Assembly (NCBI RefSeq): GCF_033807535.1
Contig: NZ_CP136856.1
Span: forward strand, 2,413,001-2,477,000
Origin: Oceanisphaera sp. IT1-181
Lineage (GTDB): Bacteria > Pseudomonadota > Gammaproteobacteria > Enterobacterales > Aeromonadaceae
DNA: 64,000 bases
Direction of reading: 5' to 3'
Shown: piece by piece, positions 7,844-16,261 of the stretch
Numbering within the stretch: position 1 is the first letter of the stretch
Layout: every line of letters begins with the position of its first letter
Notes under the pieces: generated by a model
What the model saw: only the letters and a program-made list of their open reading frames with translations
Database searches by the model: none
Told to the model about the DNA's origin: nothing
Translations under genes and position numbers: made by a program

Positions 7844-8440
7844 ATGAACCCTATCGAACTGATTGTTGGGCTCGGTAATCCGGGTCCAGAATACGCACAA
7901 ACCCGCCATAACGCTGGCGTTTGGTATGTGGCTGAGTTGGCGCGCATGCATGGCGTCACCCTGAAAGAAGAAGCAAAGTTCTTCGGCTGGACTGGCCGGG
8001 TGCGCATTGCAGGACATGATGTGCGCTTATTAGTGCCGGCTACTTTTATGAATTTGTCGGGCAAAGCGGTGGGTGCCATGGCCAATTTTTACCAAATTGC
8101 GCCCGAGTCGATTTTAATCGCTCACGACGAATTGGACTTAAGCCCAGGCACGGTGCGCTTTAAAAAAGGCGGTGGCCACGGCGGCCACAATGGCCTGCGC
8201 GACTCCATAAGCTGCTTGGGCAATAACAAAGATTTTTATCGGTTACGCATAGGCATTGGCCATCCGGGACATAAAACCCAAGTGGCCGGTTTTGTATTAA
8301 CCAAAGCGCCGACCGCCGAGCACAGCTTACTGGAAGCCGCGGTGGATGAAGCCACCCGTTGCACCGATATTTTATTTAAAGATGGCATCAATAAGGCAAT
8401 GAATCGCCTGCATGCCTTTAATGCAGATGCCACTAAGTAA
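7844..8440 (+). CDS. pth: Peptidyl-tRNA hydrolase
   Basis: Cleaves the ester bond of peptidyl-tRNAs released early from ribosomes, recycling tRNA. The 198 residues begin MNPIELIVGLGNPGPEYAQT. The catalytic histidine is His22 in TRHNAG, the tRNA/peptide-binding motif ATFMNLSGKAV lies near residue 66, and AHDELDLSPG and GHNGLRD follow in the usual order. Length is typical. ychF follows after 80 bp on the same strand, the conserved pth-ychF pair. Confidence 0.97.
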   Translation: MNPIELIVGLGNPGPEYAQTRHNAGVWYVAELARMHGVTLKEEAKFFGWTGRVRIAGHDVRLLVPATFMNLSGKAVGAMANFYQIAPESILIAHDELDLSPGTVRFKKGGGHGGHNGLRDSISCLGNNKDFYRLRIGIGHPGHKTQVAGFVLTKAPTAEHSLLEAAVDEATRCTDILFKDGINKAMNRLHAFNADATK

Positions 8441-8520
8441 TTTTATCCACATCATTCTTAACTATTTTTTAAGTTAATTTTTTCAGTTATTTTTTAGACA
8501 TCACTTTCAGGACACATATC

Positions 8521-9612
8521 ATGGGTTTTAAATGCGCAATCGTGGGCCTACCTAACGTAGGTAAATCCACTCTGTTTAACGCACTCACCAAGGCCGGCAT
8601 TGAAGCGGCTAACTTTCCTTTTTGTACCATAGAGCCCAACACCGGCGTGGTACCGGTACCCGATAAACGCTTGGACGCCTTGGCAAAAATCGTCAATCCG
8701 CAGCGCGTCTTGACCACCTCTATGGAGTTTGTGGACATTGCCGGTTTGGTAGCCGGTGCCTCTAAAGGTGAAGGCTTAGGTAATAAATTTTTGGCTAATA
8801 TTCGTGAAACCGACGCTATTGGCCATGTGGTGCGTTGTTTTGCCGACGACAATATCATTCACGTTGCCGGTAAAGTTTCACCAAAAGACGACATCGAAGT
8901 CATCAATATCGAACTGTCACTGGCGGATCTCGATACTTGTGAGCGTGCCATTTACCGTAACGCCAAGAAAGCCAAAGGCGGCGATAAAGACGCCAAATTT
9001 GAAGTTAGCGTGCTAGAAAAACTACTGCCAGCCTTGGAAGAAGCCAAAGTATTACGCAGCGTTGAGCTGACTAAAGAAGAAAAGGCCGCCATTGAGTACC
9101 TGAACTTCTTAACTATTAAGCCCACCATGTACATTGCCAACGTCAGTGATGACGGCTTTGAAGATAATCCTTATCTGGATTTGGTGCGTGAGATTGCTGC
9201 TGCCGAAAACGCCATTGTAGTACCGGTATGTGCCGCTATGGAGTCGGAAATAGCCGAGCTGGACGCCGATGAAGCGGCGGAGTTTATGGCTGACTTAGGC
9301 ATTGAAGAGCCAGGTCTAAACCGCGTAATCCGCGCCGGTTACGAGCTACTTAACTTACAGACCTACTTTACAGCTGGCGTAAAAGAAGTGCGTGCTTGGA
9401 CCATCCCTGTGGGTGCCACCGCGCCGCAAGCGGCCGGTAAGATCCACACCGACTTCGAAAAAGGCTTTATCCGCGCCCAAACCATCGCTTTTGACGACTT
9501 TATCGCCTTTAAGGGCGAGCAAGGTGCCAAAGAAGCCGGTAAGCAACGCGCCGAAGGCAAAGAGTACGTGGTCAAAGACGGCGACGTACTGAATTTCTTG
9601 TTTAACGTTTAA
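8521..9612 (+). CDS. ychF: Redox-regulated ribosome-binding ATPase YchF (Obg family)
   Basis: P-loop protein of the Obg/YchF group that prefers ATP and binds 70S ribosomes; linked in E. coli to oxidative-stress control. The 363 residues contain the P-loop GLPNVGKST (residues 9-17), the switch II segment DIAGLVAGASKGEGLGN, a helical insert (about 120-200) and a C-terminal TGS domain (from about 278, TYFTAGVKEVRAWT to VKDGDVLNFLFNV). AGGA precedes ATG 8521. A clear terminator follows. Confidence 0.97.
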   Translation: MGFKCAIVGLPNVGKSTLFNALTKAGIEAANFPFCTIEPNTGVVPVPDKRLDALAKIVNPQRVLTTSMEFVDIAGLVAGASKGEGLGNKFLANIRETDAIGHVVRCFADDNIIHVAGKVSPKDDIEVINIELSLADLDTCERAIYRNAKKAKGGDKDAKFEVSVLEKLLPALEEAKVLRSVELTKEEKAAIEYLNFLTIKPTMYIANVSDDGFEDNPYLDLVREIAAAENAIVVPVCAAMESEIAELDADEAAEFMADLGIEEPGLNRVIRAGYELLNLQTYFTAGVKEVRAWTIPVGATAPQAAGKIHTDFEKGFIRAQTIAFDDFIAFKGEQGAKEAGKQRAEGKEYVVKDGDVLNFLFNV

Positions 9613-9619
9613 TCTCTTC

Positions 9620-9654
9620 GTGAGGAGTGAAGTGTAAGGAGTGAGGTGTTAAAA
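9620..9654. repeat. 7-bp-period repeat, GTGAGGA type
   Basis: Successive heptamers GTGAGGA, GTGAAGT, GTAAGGA, GTGAGGT, GTTAAAA directly after ychF. The same pattern recurs at 14.61, 36.98 and 60.28 kb, and reversed at 19.04, 36.02, 37.05 and 60.38 kb. Confidence 0.7.
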
Positions 9655-9690
9655 CCTATGCCCTTTCCTAAATTCACCCTGCTTTGCTGT

Positions 9691-9716
9691 AAAAGCCCGC
9701 TGCTGCGGGCTTTTTT
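9691..9716 (+). terminator. Rho-independent terminator after ychF
   Basis: AAAAGCCCGC-TGCT-GCGGGCTTTTTT, perfect stem with a six-T tail. Confidence 0.92.
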
Positions 9717-9719
9717 ATT

Positions 9720-9960
9720 GCCGGTATCGGCTCTTAGTTCTAAAAATAAAACCAAGATCCTGATGTGCATCAGGATGACGGCAAGACCATAAATCACACT
9801 CCGTCATACCGGTACCGGATCGAGCACGACATGACGACTCCGGTATCTTGCTCTTCGTTCTAAAATCCAAACCAGATCCTGATACACATCAGGATGACAA
9901 AATAACCAATCAGCGCTGGCCACTTAGCGCTGATTTTGTCTATTACTCAGCCTAAGCGTT
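9720..9960. repeat. R1 repeat copies before the tRNA cluster
   Basis: Two degenerate CCTGATGTGCATCAGGATGAC palindromes (about 9758-9779 and 9877-9896) flank a longer CATACCGG..CCGGTATC segment containing an extra insertion (9803-9846). AGCGCTGGCCACTTAGCGCT (9913-9932) forms a short hairpin. No coding frame is convincing. Confidence 0.65.
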
Positions 9961-10010
9961 TACTTTATCGGCAAACGATCCGCATAACGGGTTTTTTACC
10001 GAAAAAGCGG

Positions 10011-10039
10011 TTGACGCTCTGAGCTTGGATACGCATAAT
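10011..10039 (+). promoter_or_regulatory. sigma70 promoter of the tRNA cluster
   Basis: TTGACG (10011-10016), 17-bp spacer, CATAAT (10034-10039), then a GC-rich discriminator GCGCCCCG. This discriminator is typical of stringently controlled stable-RNA promoters. The first tRNA starts 63 bp downstream. Confidence 0.8.
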
Positions 10040-10101
10040 GCGCCCCGTTCCCAACGAGATGTCCCCGAGCAATCAGGTGCGTTAAATTGAGAACAAGTAG
10101 T

Positions 10102-10178
10102 GGCTATGTAGCTCAGCTGGTTAGAGCACATCACTCATAATGATGGGGTCGCAGGTTCGAATCCCGCCATAGCCACCA
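10102..10178 (+). tRNA. tRNA-Met (CAT), elongator
   Basis: 77 nt including encoded CCA. Acceptor GGCTATG/CATAGCC, anticodon CAT at 10136-10138, T-loop GGTTCGAATCC. Very close to E. coli metT/metU elongator tRNA. Confidence 0.97.
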
Positions 10179-10185
10179 TTTTTGT

Positions 10186-10260
10186 TGGGGTATCGCCAAG
10201 CGGTAAGGCAGCGGGTTTTGATCTCGCCATCCCCAGGTTCGAATCCTGGTACCCCAGCCA
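10186..10260 (+). tRNA. tRNA-Gln (TTG), copy 1
   Basis: 75 nt, TGGGGTA/TACCCCA acceptor with encoded CCA. Anticodon TTG at 10218-10220; anticodon stem GCGGG/CTCGC has one G-T pair. Confidence 0.97.
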
Positions 10261-10487
10261 CTAGCTTTTAAAGTTGGACGTATTTAGTTTTGATCTCGGC
10301 CTTAGTGCCCATGTTCGATTCTTGGTACCCCAGCCACTAGCTTTTAAAGTTGGACGTATTTAGTTTTGATCTCGGCCTCACTGCCCATGTTCGATTCTCG
10401 GTACCCCAGCCACTAGCTTTAAAGTTGGATGTATTTAGTTTTGATCTCGGCCTTTGTGCCCAGGCTCGATTCTTAGTACCCCAGCCA
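10261..10487 (+). pseudogene. Three tandem degenerate tRNA-Gln copies
   Basis: Units 10261-10336, 10337-10412 and 10413-10487 (76, 76 and 75 bp), each ending in TACCCCAGCCA. The anticodon loop TTTTGATCTCG, a weakened T arm and the 3' acceptor strand remain. The 5' acceptor strand and D arm are replaced by CTAGCTTTTAAAGTTGGA, so a cloverleaf cannot form. The units resemble each other more than the intact gene, which suggests they multiplied after decay. Confidence 0.85.
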
Positions 10488-10570
10488 TCTTTGTACAGAG
10501 GTTAAACTTTGTAAAAAGATAAAAATTTGTAAATGGCTGAATTTATGTTATAAATATCAACCATATTTGT

Positions 10571-10645
10571 TGGGGTATCGCCAAGCGGTAAGGCAGCGGG
10601 TTTTGATCTCGCCATCCCCAGGTTCGAATCCTGGTACCCCAGCCA
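10571..10645 (+). tRNA. tRNA-Gln (TTG), copy 2
   Basis: Identical by eye to copy 1; anticodon at 10603-10605. Confidence 0.97.
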
Positions 10646-10723
10646 TATTTAGTTTTAAAGTTGGAAGCATCAAGCATTGATCTCGGCCTTAGCGCCCATG
10701 TTCGATTTTTGGTACCCCAGCCA
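10646..10723 (+). pseudogene. Degenerate tRNA-Gln copy 4
   Basis: Directly abuts the intact copy 2 and ends GGTACCCCAGCCA. It keeps TTGATCTCGG and TTCGATTTTTGG, but the 5' half is unrelated to a tRNA. Confidence 0.8.
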
Positions 10724-10840
10724 TCTTATTTACAGAGTTTTTTTTGTAAAAAAGATAAATATTTGCAACGTAGGTCGAAAGAAAATTTGGTCTTGATTTC
10801 GATAAGAAAAATAGGCATATTACTTTCGGTTTACAGAAGT

Positions 10841-10917
10841 GGCTATGTAGCTCAGTTGGTTAGAGCACATCACTCATAATGATGGGGTCGCAGGTTCGAA
10901 TCCCGCCATAGCCACCA
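10841..10917 (+). tRNA. tRNA-Met (CAT), elongator, copy 2
   Basis: One base different from copy 1 (CAGTTGG for CAGCTGG in the D loop). Anticodon at 10875-10877. Confidence 0.97.
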
Positions 10918-10924
10918 CTTTTTA

Positions 10925-11009
10925 GCGGGAGTGGCGAAATTGGTAGACGCACTAGATTTAGGTTCTAGCGCCGCAAGGTGTGCGAGTTCAAGTCTCGCCT
11001 TCCGCACCA
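10925..11009 (+). tRNA. tRNA-Leu (TAG)
   Basis: 85 nt, class II with a long variable arm (CGCCGCAAGGTG). Acceptor GCGGGAG/CTTCCGC, anticodon TAG at 10959-10961, CCA encoded. Corresponds to E. coli leuW, which lies in the same operon there. Confidence 0.96.
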
Positions 11010-11109
11010 TATTTAAGATGAAATTAAGCTGAATAGTTTAATTTATCTCGGGTAGTAAAAAGTTAGCTTTTAGTGATAAAAGTTAACTAGTAATGTTAAA
11101 TAATAAAAT

Positions 11110-11184
11110 TGGGGTATCGCCAAGCGGTAAGGCAGCGGGTTTTGATCTCGCCATCCCCAGGTTCGAATCCTGGTACCCCAGCCA
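11110..11184 (+). tRNA. tRNA-Gln (TTG), copy 3
   Basis: Identical by eye to copies 1 and 2; anticodon at 11142-11144. Followed within 10 bp by a terminator. Confidence 0.97.
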
Positions 11185-11191
11185 TTAAGTG

Positions 11192-11217
11192 AAAAGCCAG
11201 CCTAGCGCTGGCTTTTT
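11192..11217 (+). terminator. Terminator of the tRNA operon (first copy)
   Basis: AAAAGCCAG-CCTAG-CGCTGGCTTTTT stem-loop with a T tail right after tRNA-Gln copy 3. Confidence 0.88.
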
Positions 11218-11235
11218 GCTATCTAGGATTTAGAT

Positions 11236-11493
11236 TATTGGCAATCAAGAGTAGGCAGCAGGTTTTGATCTCGACCTCAGTGCCCAGATTCAAGCTCTAA
11301 TACCCCAGCCATATTTAGTAATGGCAGCTGTATTAAGTTTTGATCTCGGCATTAGTGCCCAGCTTCGATTCTCGGTACCCCAGCCATTAAGTAAGAAGCC
11401 AGCCTAGCGCTGGCTTTTTGCTATCTAGGATTTAGATTATTGGCAATCAAGAGTAGGCAGCAGGTTTTGATCTCGGCCTAAGTGCCCAGCTTC
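11236..11493 (+). pseudogene. Three further degenerate tRNA-Gln copies beyond the terminator
   Basis: Units about 11236-11311 and 11312-11386 end in CCCCAGCCA; a third (11438-11493) is cut after the T arm at GCCCAGCTTCG. The first and third keep a recognisable D-arm remnant (AGTAGGCAGC). They lie in an 11184-11273/11386-11475 direct duplication that also copied the terminator. Confidence 0.8.
11395..11419 (+). terminator. Second copy of the tRNA operon terminator
   Basis: AGAAGCCAGCCTAGCGCTGG with a T5 tail, carried by the 90-bp direct repeat. Confidence 0.75.
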
Positions 11494-11772
11494 GTGTTTA
11501 TCGTAGAGGCCCTTATGTTAGGTAAATAGTAGCCGGCCAGCTTTGTGAAACAAAGCTTTGATTTCAGTCCTTACTCAAACTGATGGCTCTCACAGCACAA
11601 TAACCCGTTATAAATTCCAAGCACAACATGAAAACATACAGTGCCGCTGCGCGTCACCAGCCAGCTAAAGTGGCTTCTACAAAAAATTATCGAACCAAAC
11701 AAATAAAACCGAGCCTTCCTGTTCGGGGTTTATCTTTAGCTGGGCGTAGGGCGCTTGGTGCTCGGCGCTGCC
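11494..11772. other. Gap between tRNA remnants and ubiF
   Basis: No gene seen. An imperfect hairpin with CCGA/TCGG arms followed on the minus strand by TTTTATT (about 11705-11733) may end ubiF. A 7-bp-period string AGCTGGG, CGTAGGG, CGCTTGG, TGCTCGG, CGCTGCC occupies 11739-11773. Confidence 0.55.
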
Positions 11773-12954
11773 CTACAAACCCATCGCATATTTCATGACG
11801 CGCTTTTTTAACGGGCCACTGTGTTGCGCTGCACTTAAGCCTAAATTGCGTAATATTTTCAGCGGCAAGATATTATTGCTAAAGGCGTGATAGCAAACAT
11901 CCATGGTGGTTTGCATCAACAGGTTGTCGGTGCGGCGGCGGCGTTGATAACGGGCTAAACGCTCACTTGAGCCAATATCCAATTGTGCCTCCACACCTTG
12001 GCTCACCAACTCAGTAATGGCGGCCACGTCTTTAAAGCCAAGATTCACGCCCTGCCCTGCTAATGGATTTATGGTATGCGCCGCATCACCCAGCAACACC
12101 ACGCGGCCTTTCACATATTGATTGGCGTGGCGACGGCGCAGCGGGAAACTGCCTTTGCTTAACACTTTAAAATTACCCATCCGCGGCGGAAAGTGCGCGG
12201 CCACTTGCTCGGCGAGAGAGTCATTGTCTAACTTGGCCAATGCCTGAATACGCTGTTTTTGGTCATACCACACCAAGCAGCCCTGATCGGTCCCCAAGGG
12301 CAAGAAAGCGCGCGGGCCTTGAGGCGTAAACTGCTGCCAGGTCATATCTGACTCGAGTTGATCGGCTTCTATACTGATCAGCATGCATTGCTGGCCGTAA
12401 TCCCAAGCACTGATGCCAATGCCGACTAATTGACGAGTAAAAGACTCAGCGCCATCACAAGCCAGTACTAAACGTGCTTCTAGCTGTTGGCCATGGGTGA
12501 GCGTTAACGTGGCGCCAGTCTCGGATTGGCGCAGTGCCTCTAAGCCATTAGGGCAATCCAGTTTTACGTTTGGCCACTGCGCCAGCGCTTGCCACAGGCC
12601 GAGCTGGATCAGGCGGTTTTCTACCATGTACCCCAGATATTCACGCCCCACACTGGCGGCGGTAAATTCCGTGTGAAAGACTTGCCACTCATAGGCTTCT
12701 AAGCGCTGATAAGGCCAAGCACGCATACCTTGAATATTATCCCAAGCGCCGGCTTGTTCTAACAAGGCGACAGAGGTGGCGCTAATGGCGGACACCCGTA
12801 AATCCCGCGGCTGCTCTGGGCTAAATTCCGTGGGCCGTTTGGCTTCAATAACGCGAATCGACAACCCAGTAGGCGCCAACAAGGCCGCCACTAAGGCACC
12901 CACCATACCTCCGCCAATAATGGCAATGTCACACTGTTCCTGTTGCATGTCCAT
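11773..12954 (-). CDS. ubiF: FAD-dependent ubiquinone hydroxylase UbiF
   Basis: Flavin monooxygenase of the UbiF/UbiH/VisC family acting in ubiquinone ring hydroxylation; as UbiF it adds the last ring hydroxyl (C6) before the UbiG methylation. The 393 residues have the Rossmann motif IIGGGMVGALVAALL (residues 12-26), the internal ACDGAESFTR and the C-terminal FAD motif GDAAHTINPLAGQGVNLG. Paralogues are hard to split by motif; UbiF is chosen because the E. coli order tRNA cluster-ubiF-miaB is kept. GAGGTGAG precedes the ATG. Divergent from miaB. Confidence 0.88.
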   Translation of the reverse strand: MDMQQEQCDIAIIGGGMVGALVAALLAPTGLSIRVIEAKRPTEFSPEQPRDLRVSAISATSVALLEQAGAWDNIQGMRAWPYQRLEAYEWQVFHTEFTAASVGREYLGYMVENRLIQLGLWQALAQWPNVKLDCPNGLEALRQSETGATLTLTHGQQLEARLVLACDGAESFTRQLVGIGISAWDYGQQCMLISIEADQLESDMTWQQFTPQGPRAFLPLGTDQGCLVWYDQKQRIQALAKLDNDSLAEQVAAHFPPRMGNFKVLSKGSFPLRRRHANQYVKGRVVLLGDAAHTINPLAGQGVNLGFKDVAAITELVSQGVEAQLDIGSSERLARYQRRRRTDNLLMQTTMDVCYHAFSNNILPLKILRNLGLSAAQHSGPLKKRVMKYAMGL

Positions 12955-13164
12955 GACTGCTCACCTCGTAATTTTTGCCCATTCTACCGCAGATATGCTT
13001 AAGATTCGGTGCTTATCTAAGACCACCATCCCATGTGGGCTGCGGCCTGTCTATTGGATATTATCTGGTCAGTGGCGCTTTAAAGGAGTAGAATTCACCG
13101 CCTGATCCCATGTCCCTTGCCGCATGACCTTTACCGGTATATCGGCCGTAATTTCAAGAGTGCC

Positions 13165-14595
13165 ATGAGCAAAAAACTTCACATTAAAACCTGGGGCTGT
13201 CAGATGAACGAGTACGATTCATCTAAGATGGCCGATCTACTGGACGCAACCCACGGCTACGAGCTGACGGACGACCCAACCGAAGCCGACGTGCTGCTGC
13301 TAAACACCTGCTCTATTCGTGAGAAAGCGCAAGAAAAAGTGTTTCATCAGTTAGGCCGCTGGCGCCCGCTAAAAATGATCAATCCTAAACTGGTGATTGG
13401 CGTTGGCGGCTGCGTGGCTTCTCAAGAAGGTGAAGCCATTCGTGCCCGCGCCCATTACGTAGACTTAGTCTTTGGTCCGCAAACGCTGCATCGGCTACCG
13501 GCCATGATTAAAGCCGTGCTTGAAGGTAACGGCGCTCAAGTAGACGTAACCTTTCCTGAGATAGAGAAATTCGACAACCTGCCCGAGCCCCGCGCAGAAG
13601 GTGCTAGCGCCTATGTGTCGATCATGGAAGGCTGTTCTAAGTACTGTTCGTTTTGCGTGGTGCCTTATACCCGCGGCGAAGAAGTCAGCCGCCCCATGGA
13701 TGACGTGCTCTACGAAATCGCCCAGCTTGCTGACCAAGGCGTGCGTGAGGTGAATTTATTAGGCCAAAACGTGAACGGCTATCGTGGTGAGACCCATGAC
13801 GGCAGCATTTGCAGCTTCGCGGAATTATTACGCTTAGTGGCATCCATCGATGGTATCGACCGGGTGCGCTACACCACCAGTCATCCCATTGAATTTACCG
13901 ACGACATTATTGAGGTCTATAGAGACACGCCAGAATTGGTGAGCTTCTTACACCTGCCAGTACAAAGTGGCTCAGATCGCATCTTAACGCTGATGAAACG
14001 CGCGCACACGGCGTTGGAATATAAGTCCAAAATTCGCCGCCTGCGCGCGGTACGCCCGGATGTCACCATCAGCTCTGATTTTATCATCGGCTTTCCCGGT
14101 GAAGATGAAGACGACTTTGAGCGCACCCTCAAGCTGATTGAAGATGTGGGCTTTGACTTAAGCTACAGCTTTATCTTTAGCGCTCGTCCGGGTACACCGG
14201 CTGCCGATTTGCCTGATGATGTGCCACTGGAAGAGAAGAAAGCCCGCTTGGCGCGTCTGCAAACGCTGATCAATAATCAAGCACAGCTGATCAGCCGTCA
14301 GATGTTGGGCACCACCCAGCGTATTCTGGTGGAAGGCCCCTCGAAAATGGATCCGATGGAGCTGCGAGGCCGCACCGAAAATAACCGTGTGGTGAACTTT
14401 GTAGGTGCCCATACCTTGATTGGCGGCTTTGCTGACGTAGAAATTATCGAAGCCAGACCCAACAGCCTGCGCGGTAAGTTTATCCGCGGTGAAGCTGAGA
14501 TGGGTCTGCGGGTACAAACCTCGCCCAAGAGCATTTTAGGCCGCCGCCCCGATGGCGTGCCTGATGCAGTCGGCGTCGCGACGTTTACGCCTTAG
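13165..14595 (+). CDS. miaB: tRNA-2-methylthio-N6-dimethylallyladenosine synthase
   Basis: Radical-SAM methylthiotransferase converting i6A37 to ms2i6A37 in tRNAs reading UNN codons. From ATG 13165 (MSKKLHIKTWGCQMNEYDSS) it has 476 residues. The upstream in-frame ATG 13117 adds 16 residues absent from homologues, so I did not use it. The N-terminal UPF0004 domain holds Cys12, Cys49 and a third Cys near residue 83 for the auxiliary cluster. The radical-SAM CSKYCSFC motif is near residue 157, and a TRAM domain ends the protein. ybeZ-ybeY-ybeX-lnt follow. Confidence 0.97.
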   Translation: MSKKLHIKTWGCQMNEYDSSKMADLLDATHGYELTDDPTEADVLLLNTCSIREKAQEKVFHQLGRWRPLKMINPKLVIGVGGCVASQEGEAIRARAHYVDLVFGPQTLHRLPAMIKAVLEGNGAQVDVTFPEIEKFDNLPEPRAEGASAYVSIMEGCSKYCSFCVVPYTRGEEVSRPMDDVLYEIAQLADQGVREVNLLGQNVNGYRGETHDGSICSFAELLRLVASIDGIDRVRYTTSHPIEFTDDIIEVYRDTPELVSFLHLPVQSGSDRILTLMKRAHTALEYKSKIRRLRAVRPDVTISSDFIIGFPGEDEDDFERTLKLIEDVGFDLSYSFIFSARPGTPAADLPDDVPLEEKKARLARLQTLINNQAQLISRQMLGTTQRILVEGPSKMDPMELRGRTENNRVVNFVGAHTLIGGFADVEIIEARPNSLRGKFIRGEAEMGLRVQTSPKSILGRRPDGVPDAVGVATFTP

Positions 14596-14611
14596 TTCAC
14601 CCGCAAGGAGT

Positions 14612-14650
14612 GAAGCGTAAAGAGTGAGGAGTAAAGAGTCAGGCAAAGAG
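14612..14650. repeat. 7-bp-period repeat, GTGAAGC type
   Basis: Heptamers GTGAAGC, GTAAAGA, GTGAGGA, GTAAAGA, GTCAGGC after miaB. A reverse-oriented echo, TTTACTCCTCTCGCTT, sits about 30 bp on, so the transcript could fold back. Confidence 0.65.
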
Positions 14651-14713
14651 GAGTCCCTCATTTCTGACAATTTACTCCTCTCGCTTATTTAATAACTGAC
14701 ACTAGGAGTTATT

Positions 14714-15736
14714 TTGTCACCTACTGTTACCACTGTAGAACTTGAATTAGCGCCCGCCGATGGTGCGCGTTTGGCCAGTCTCTGTGGCCCGCTTGATGAC
14801 AACATCAAACAATTAGAGCGCCGTTTAGGCATAGAAATTAATTATCACAATCAGTATTTTACGCTAGTGGGGCGTACCGCTCAGGTCAATATTGGCGCAC
14901 ACTTGTTAAAGCATTTATATGTGGAAACGCAAGCCTTACGCGGTCAAGCCGTGCCCGACATTACGCCCGAGCTGGTGCATTTGGCCATTAAAGAAAGCCA
15001 AGTGTTAGACCAAGATGACACCCCAGATATCGAACATCTGTACGGTAAATCGGTCAACATCAAAACCAAGCGTGGCCTAATTAAACCACGCACCGCCAGC
15101 CAAGCTCACTATATGGCGCATATCTCCAGCCACGATATTACCTTTGGTATTGGCCCTGCCGGTACCGGTAAAACTTATCTGGCCGTGGCGGCCGCCGTCG
15201 ATGCGTTAGAGCGCCAAGAAGTACGCCGTATCTTATTAACGCGCCCCGCCGTTGAGGCCGGTGAGAAACTGGGTTTCTTGCCGGGGGATTTAAGCAAAAA
15301 AGTCGACCCTTACTTGCGCCCGCTGTATGACGCCTTATTTGAAATGCTCGGCTTTGAGCAAGTCGAAAAGCTGATTGAGCGCAACGTGATTGAAATCGCC
15401 CCCTTGGCGTATATGCGTGGTCGCACCTTAAATGATGCTTTTATTATTCTCGATGAAAGCCAAAATACCACCCTTGAGCAGATGAAGATGTTTTTAACGC
15501 GCATCGGCTTTAACTCTCGTGCTGTGGTCACCGGCGACATTACACAGGTAGACTTGCCGCGTAATGCCAAGTCCGGCTTGCGCCATGCGATGGAGGTGCT
15601 CGACGGCGTTGAAGGCCTGTCCTTTAACTTCTTTCATGCAGAAGACGTAGTACGCCACCCCGTAGTGGCGCGCATTGTGCGTGCATATGAAGCCTTTGAC
15701 AGCCAACAGGCTGAGTTAAACGACAAGCAGAGCTAA
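14714..15736 (+). CDS. ybeZ: PhoH-family ATPase YbeZ
   Basis: PhoH-like NTPase that partners with the endoribonuclease YbeY in RNA processing. The 340 residues begin at a TTG start (14714) with AGGAG five bases upstream; from there the N-terminus aligns with E. coli YbeZ (LCGPLDDNIKQLERRLGIEI). Walker A GPAGTGKT is at residues 147-154 and the Walker B-like FIILDESQN near 235. It is followed by ybeY after 51 bp, ybeX and lnt, a conserved operon. Confidence 0.95.
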   Translation: MSPTVTTVELELAPADGARLASLCGPLDDNIKQLERRLGIEINYHNQYFTLVGRTAQVNIGAHLLKHLYVETQALRGQAVPDITPELVHLAIKESQVLDQDDTPDIEHLYGKSVNIKTKRGLIKPRTASQAHYMAHISSHDITFGIGPAGTGKTYLAVAAAVDALERQEVRRILLTRPAVEAGEKLGFLPGDLSKKVDPYLRPLYDALFEMLGFEQVEKLIERNVIEIAPLAYMRGRTLNDAFIILDESQNTTLEQMKMFLTRIGFNSRAVVTGDITQVDLPRNAKSGLRHAMEVLDGVEGLSFNFFHAEDVVRHPVVARIVRAYEAFDSQQAELNDKQS

Positions 15737-15787
15737 ACAACTAACCTGAACTAAACAAGCAGGCTGAACTAAATAACAGGAAACATC

Positions 15788-16252
15788 ATGAATTTGTGGT
15801 TAGATTTACAGTTGGCCTGTGACGAAGCACCGGGCTTGCCGAACGAGTCTGAACTTGAAGTTTGGCTACAAGCCGCGCTGCTTAATGAGCGCGAAGAGGC
15901 CGAAGTGACGGTGCGTTTGGTGGACGAAGCAGAAAGTCACCAGCTTAATCATGATTATCGCGGTAAAGATAAGTCCACTAATGTGTTATCTTTCCCCTTT
16001 GAAGCGCCGCCCGGCATTGAGCTGCCCTTATTGGGTGACTTGGTGATTTGTCGCCAAGTGGTGGAGCGCGAAGCAATTGAACAACATAAACCGCTCACCG
16101 CCCATTGGGCACACATGGTGGTGCACGGTTGCTTGCATTTACTGGGCTTTGACCATATTAAGGATGATGAAGCCGAGATAATGGAAGCAAAAGAAATTGC
16201 CATTTTGGCTACCCTTGGCTTTGCCAATCCCTACTTAGATGATGAAGGTTAA
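15788..16252 (+). CDS. ybeY: Endoribonuclease YbeY
   Basis: Zinc-dependent single-strand endoribonuclease involved in 16S rRNA 3'-end maturation and ribosome quality control. The 154 residues contain the metal motif HGCLHLLGFDH with His113, His117 and His123, plus the upstream STNVLSFPFE motif. AGGAAACATC precedes the ATG. Nine bases separate it from ybeX. Confidence 0.97.
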   Translation: MNLWLDLQLACDEAPGLPNESELEVWLQAALLNEREEAEVTVRLVDEAESHQLNHDYRGKDKSTNVLSFPFEAPPGIELPLLGDLVICRQVVEREAIEQHKPLTAHWAHMVVHGCLHLLGFDHIKDDEAEIMEAKEIAILATLGFANPYLDDEG

Positions 16253-16261
16253 ATTAGGTCA

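Noticed and set aside
10261..10487. Tandem 76-bp units considered as a CRISPR array
   Set aside because: No alternation of constant repeat and variable spacer; the units align to tRNA-Gln and end in CCA.
10661..10879. 72-residue plus-strand frame in the tRNA cluster
   Set aside because: Overlaps a decayed tRNA and the start of tRNA-Met; low-complexity translation and no ribosome-binding site.
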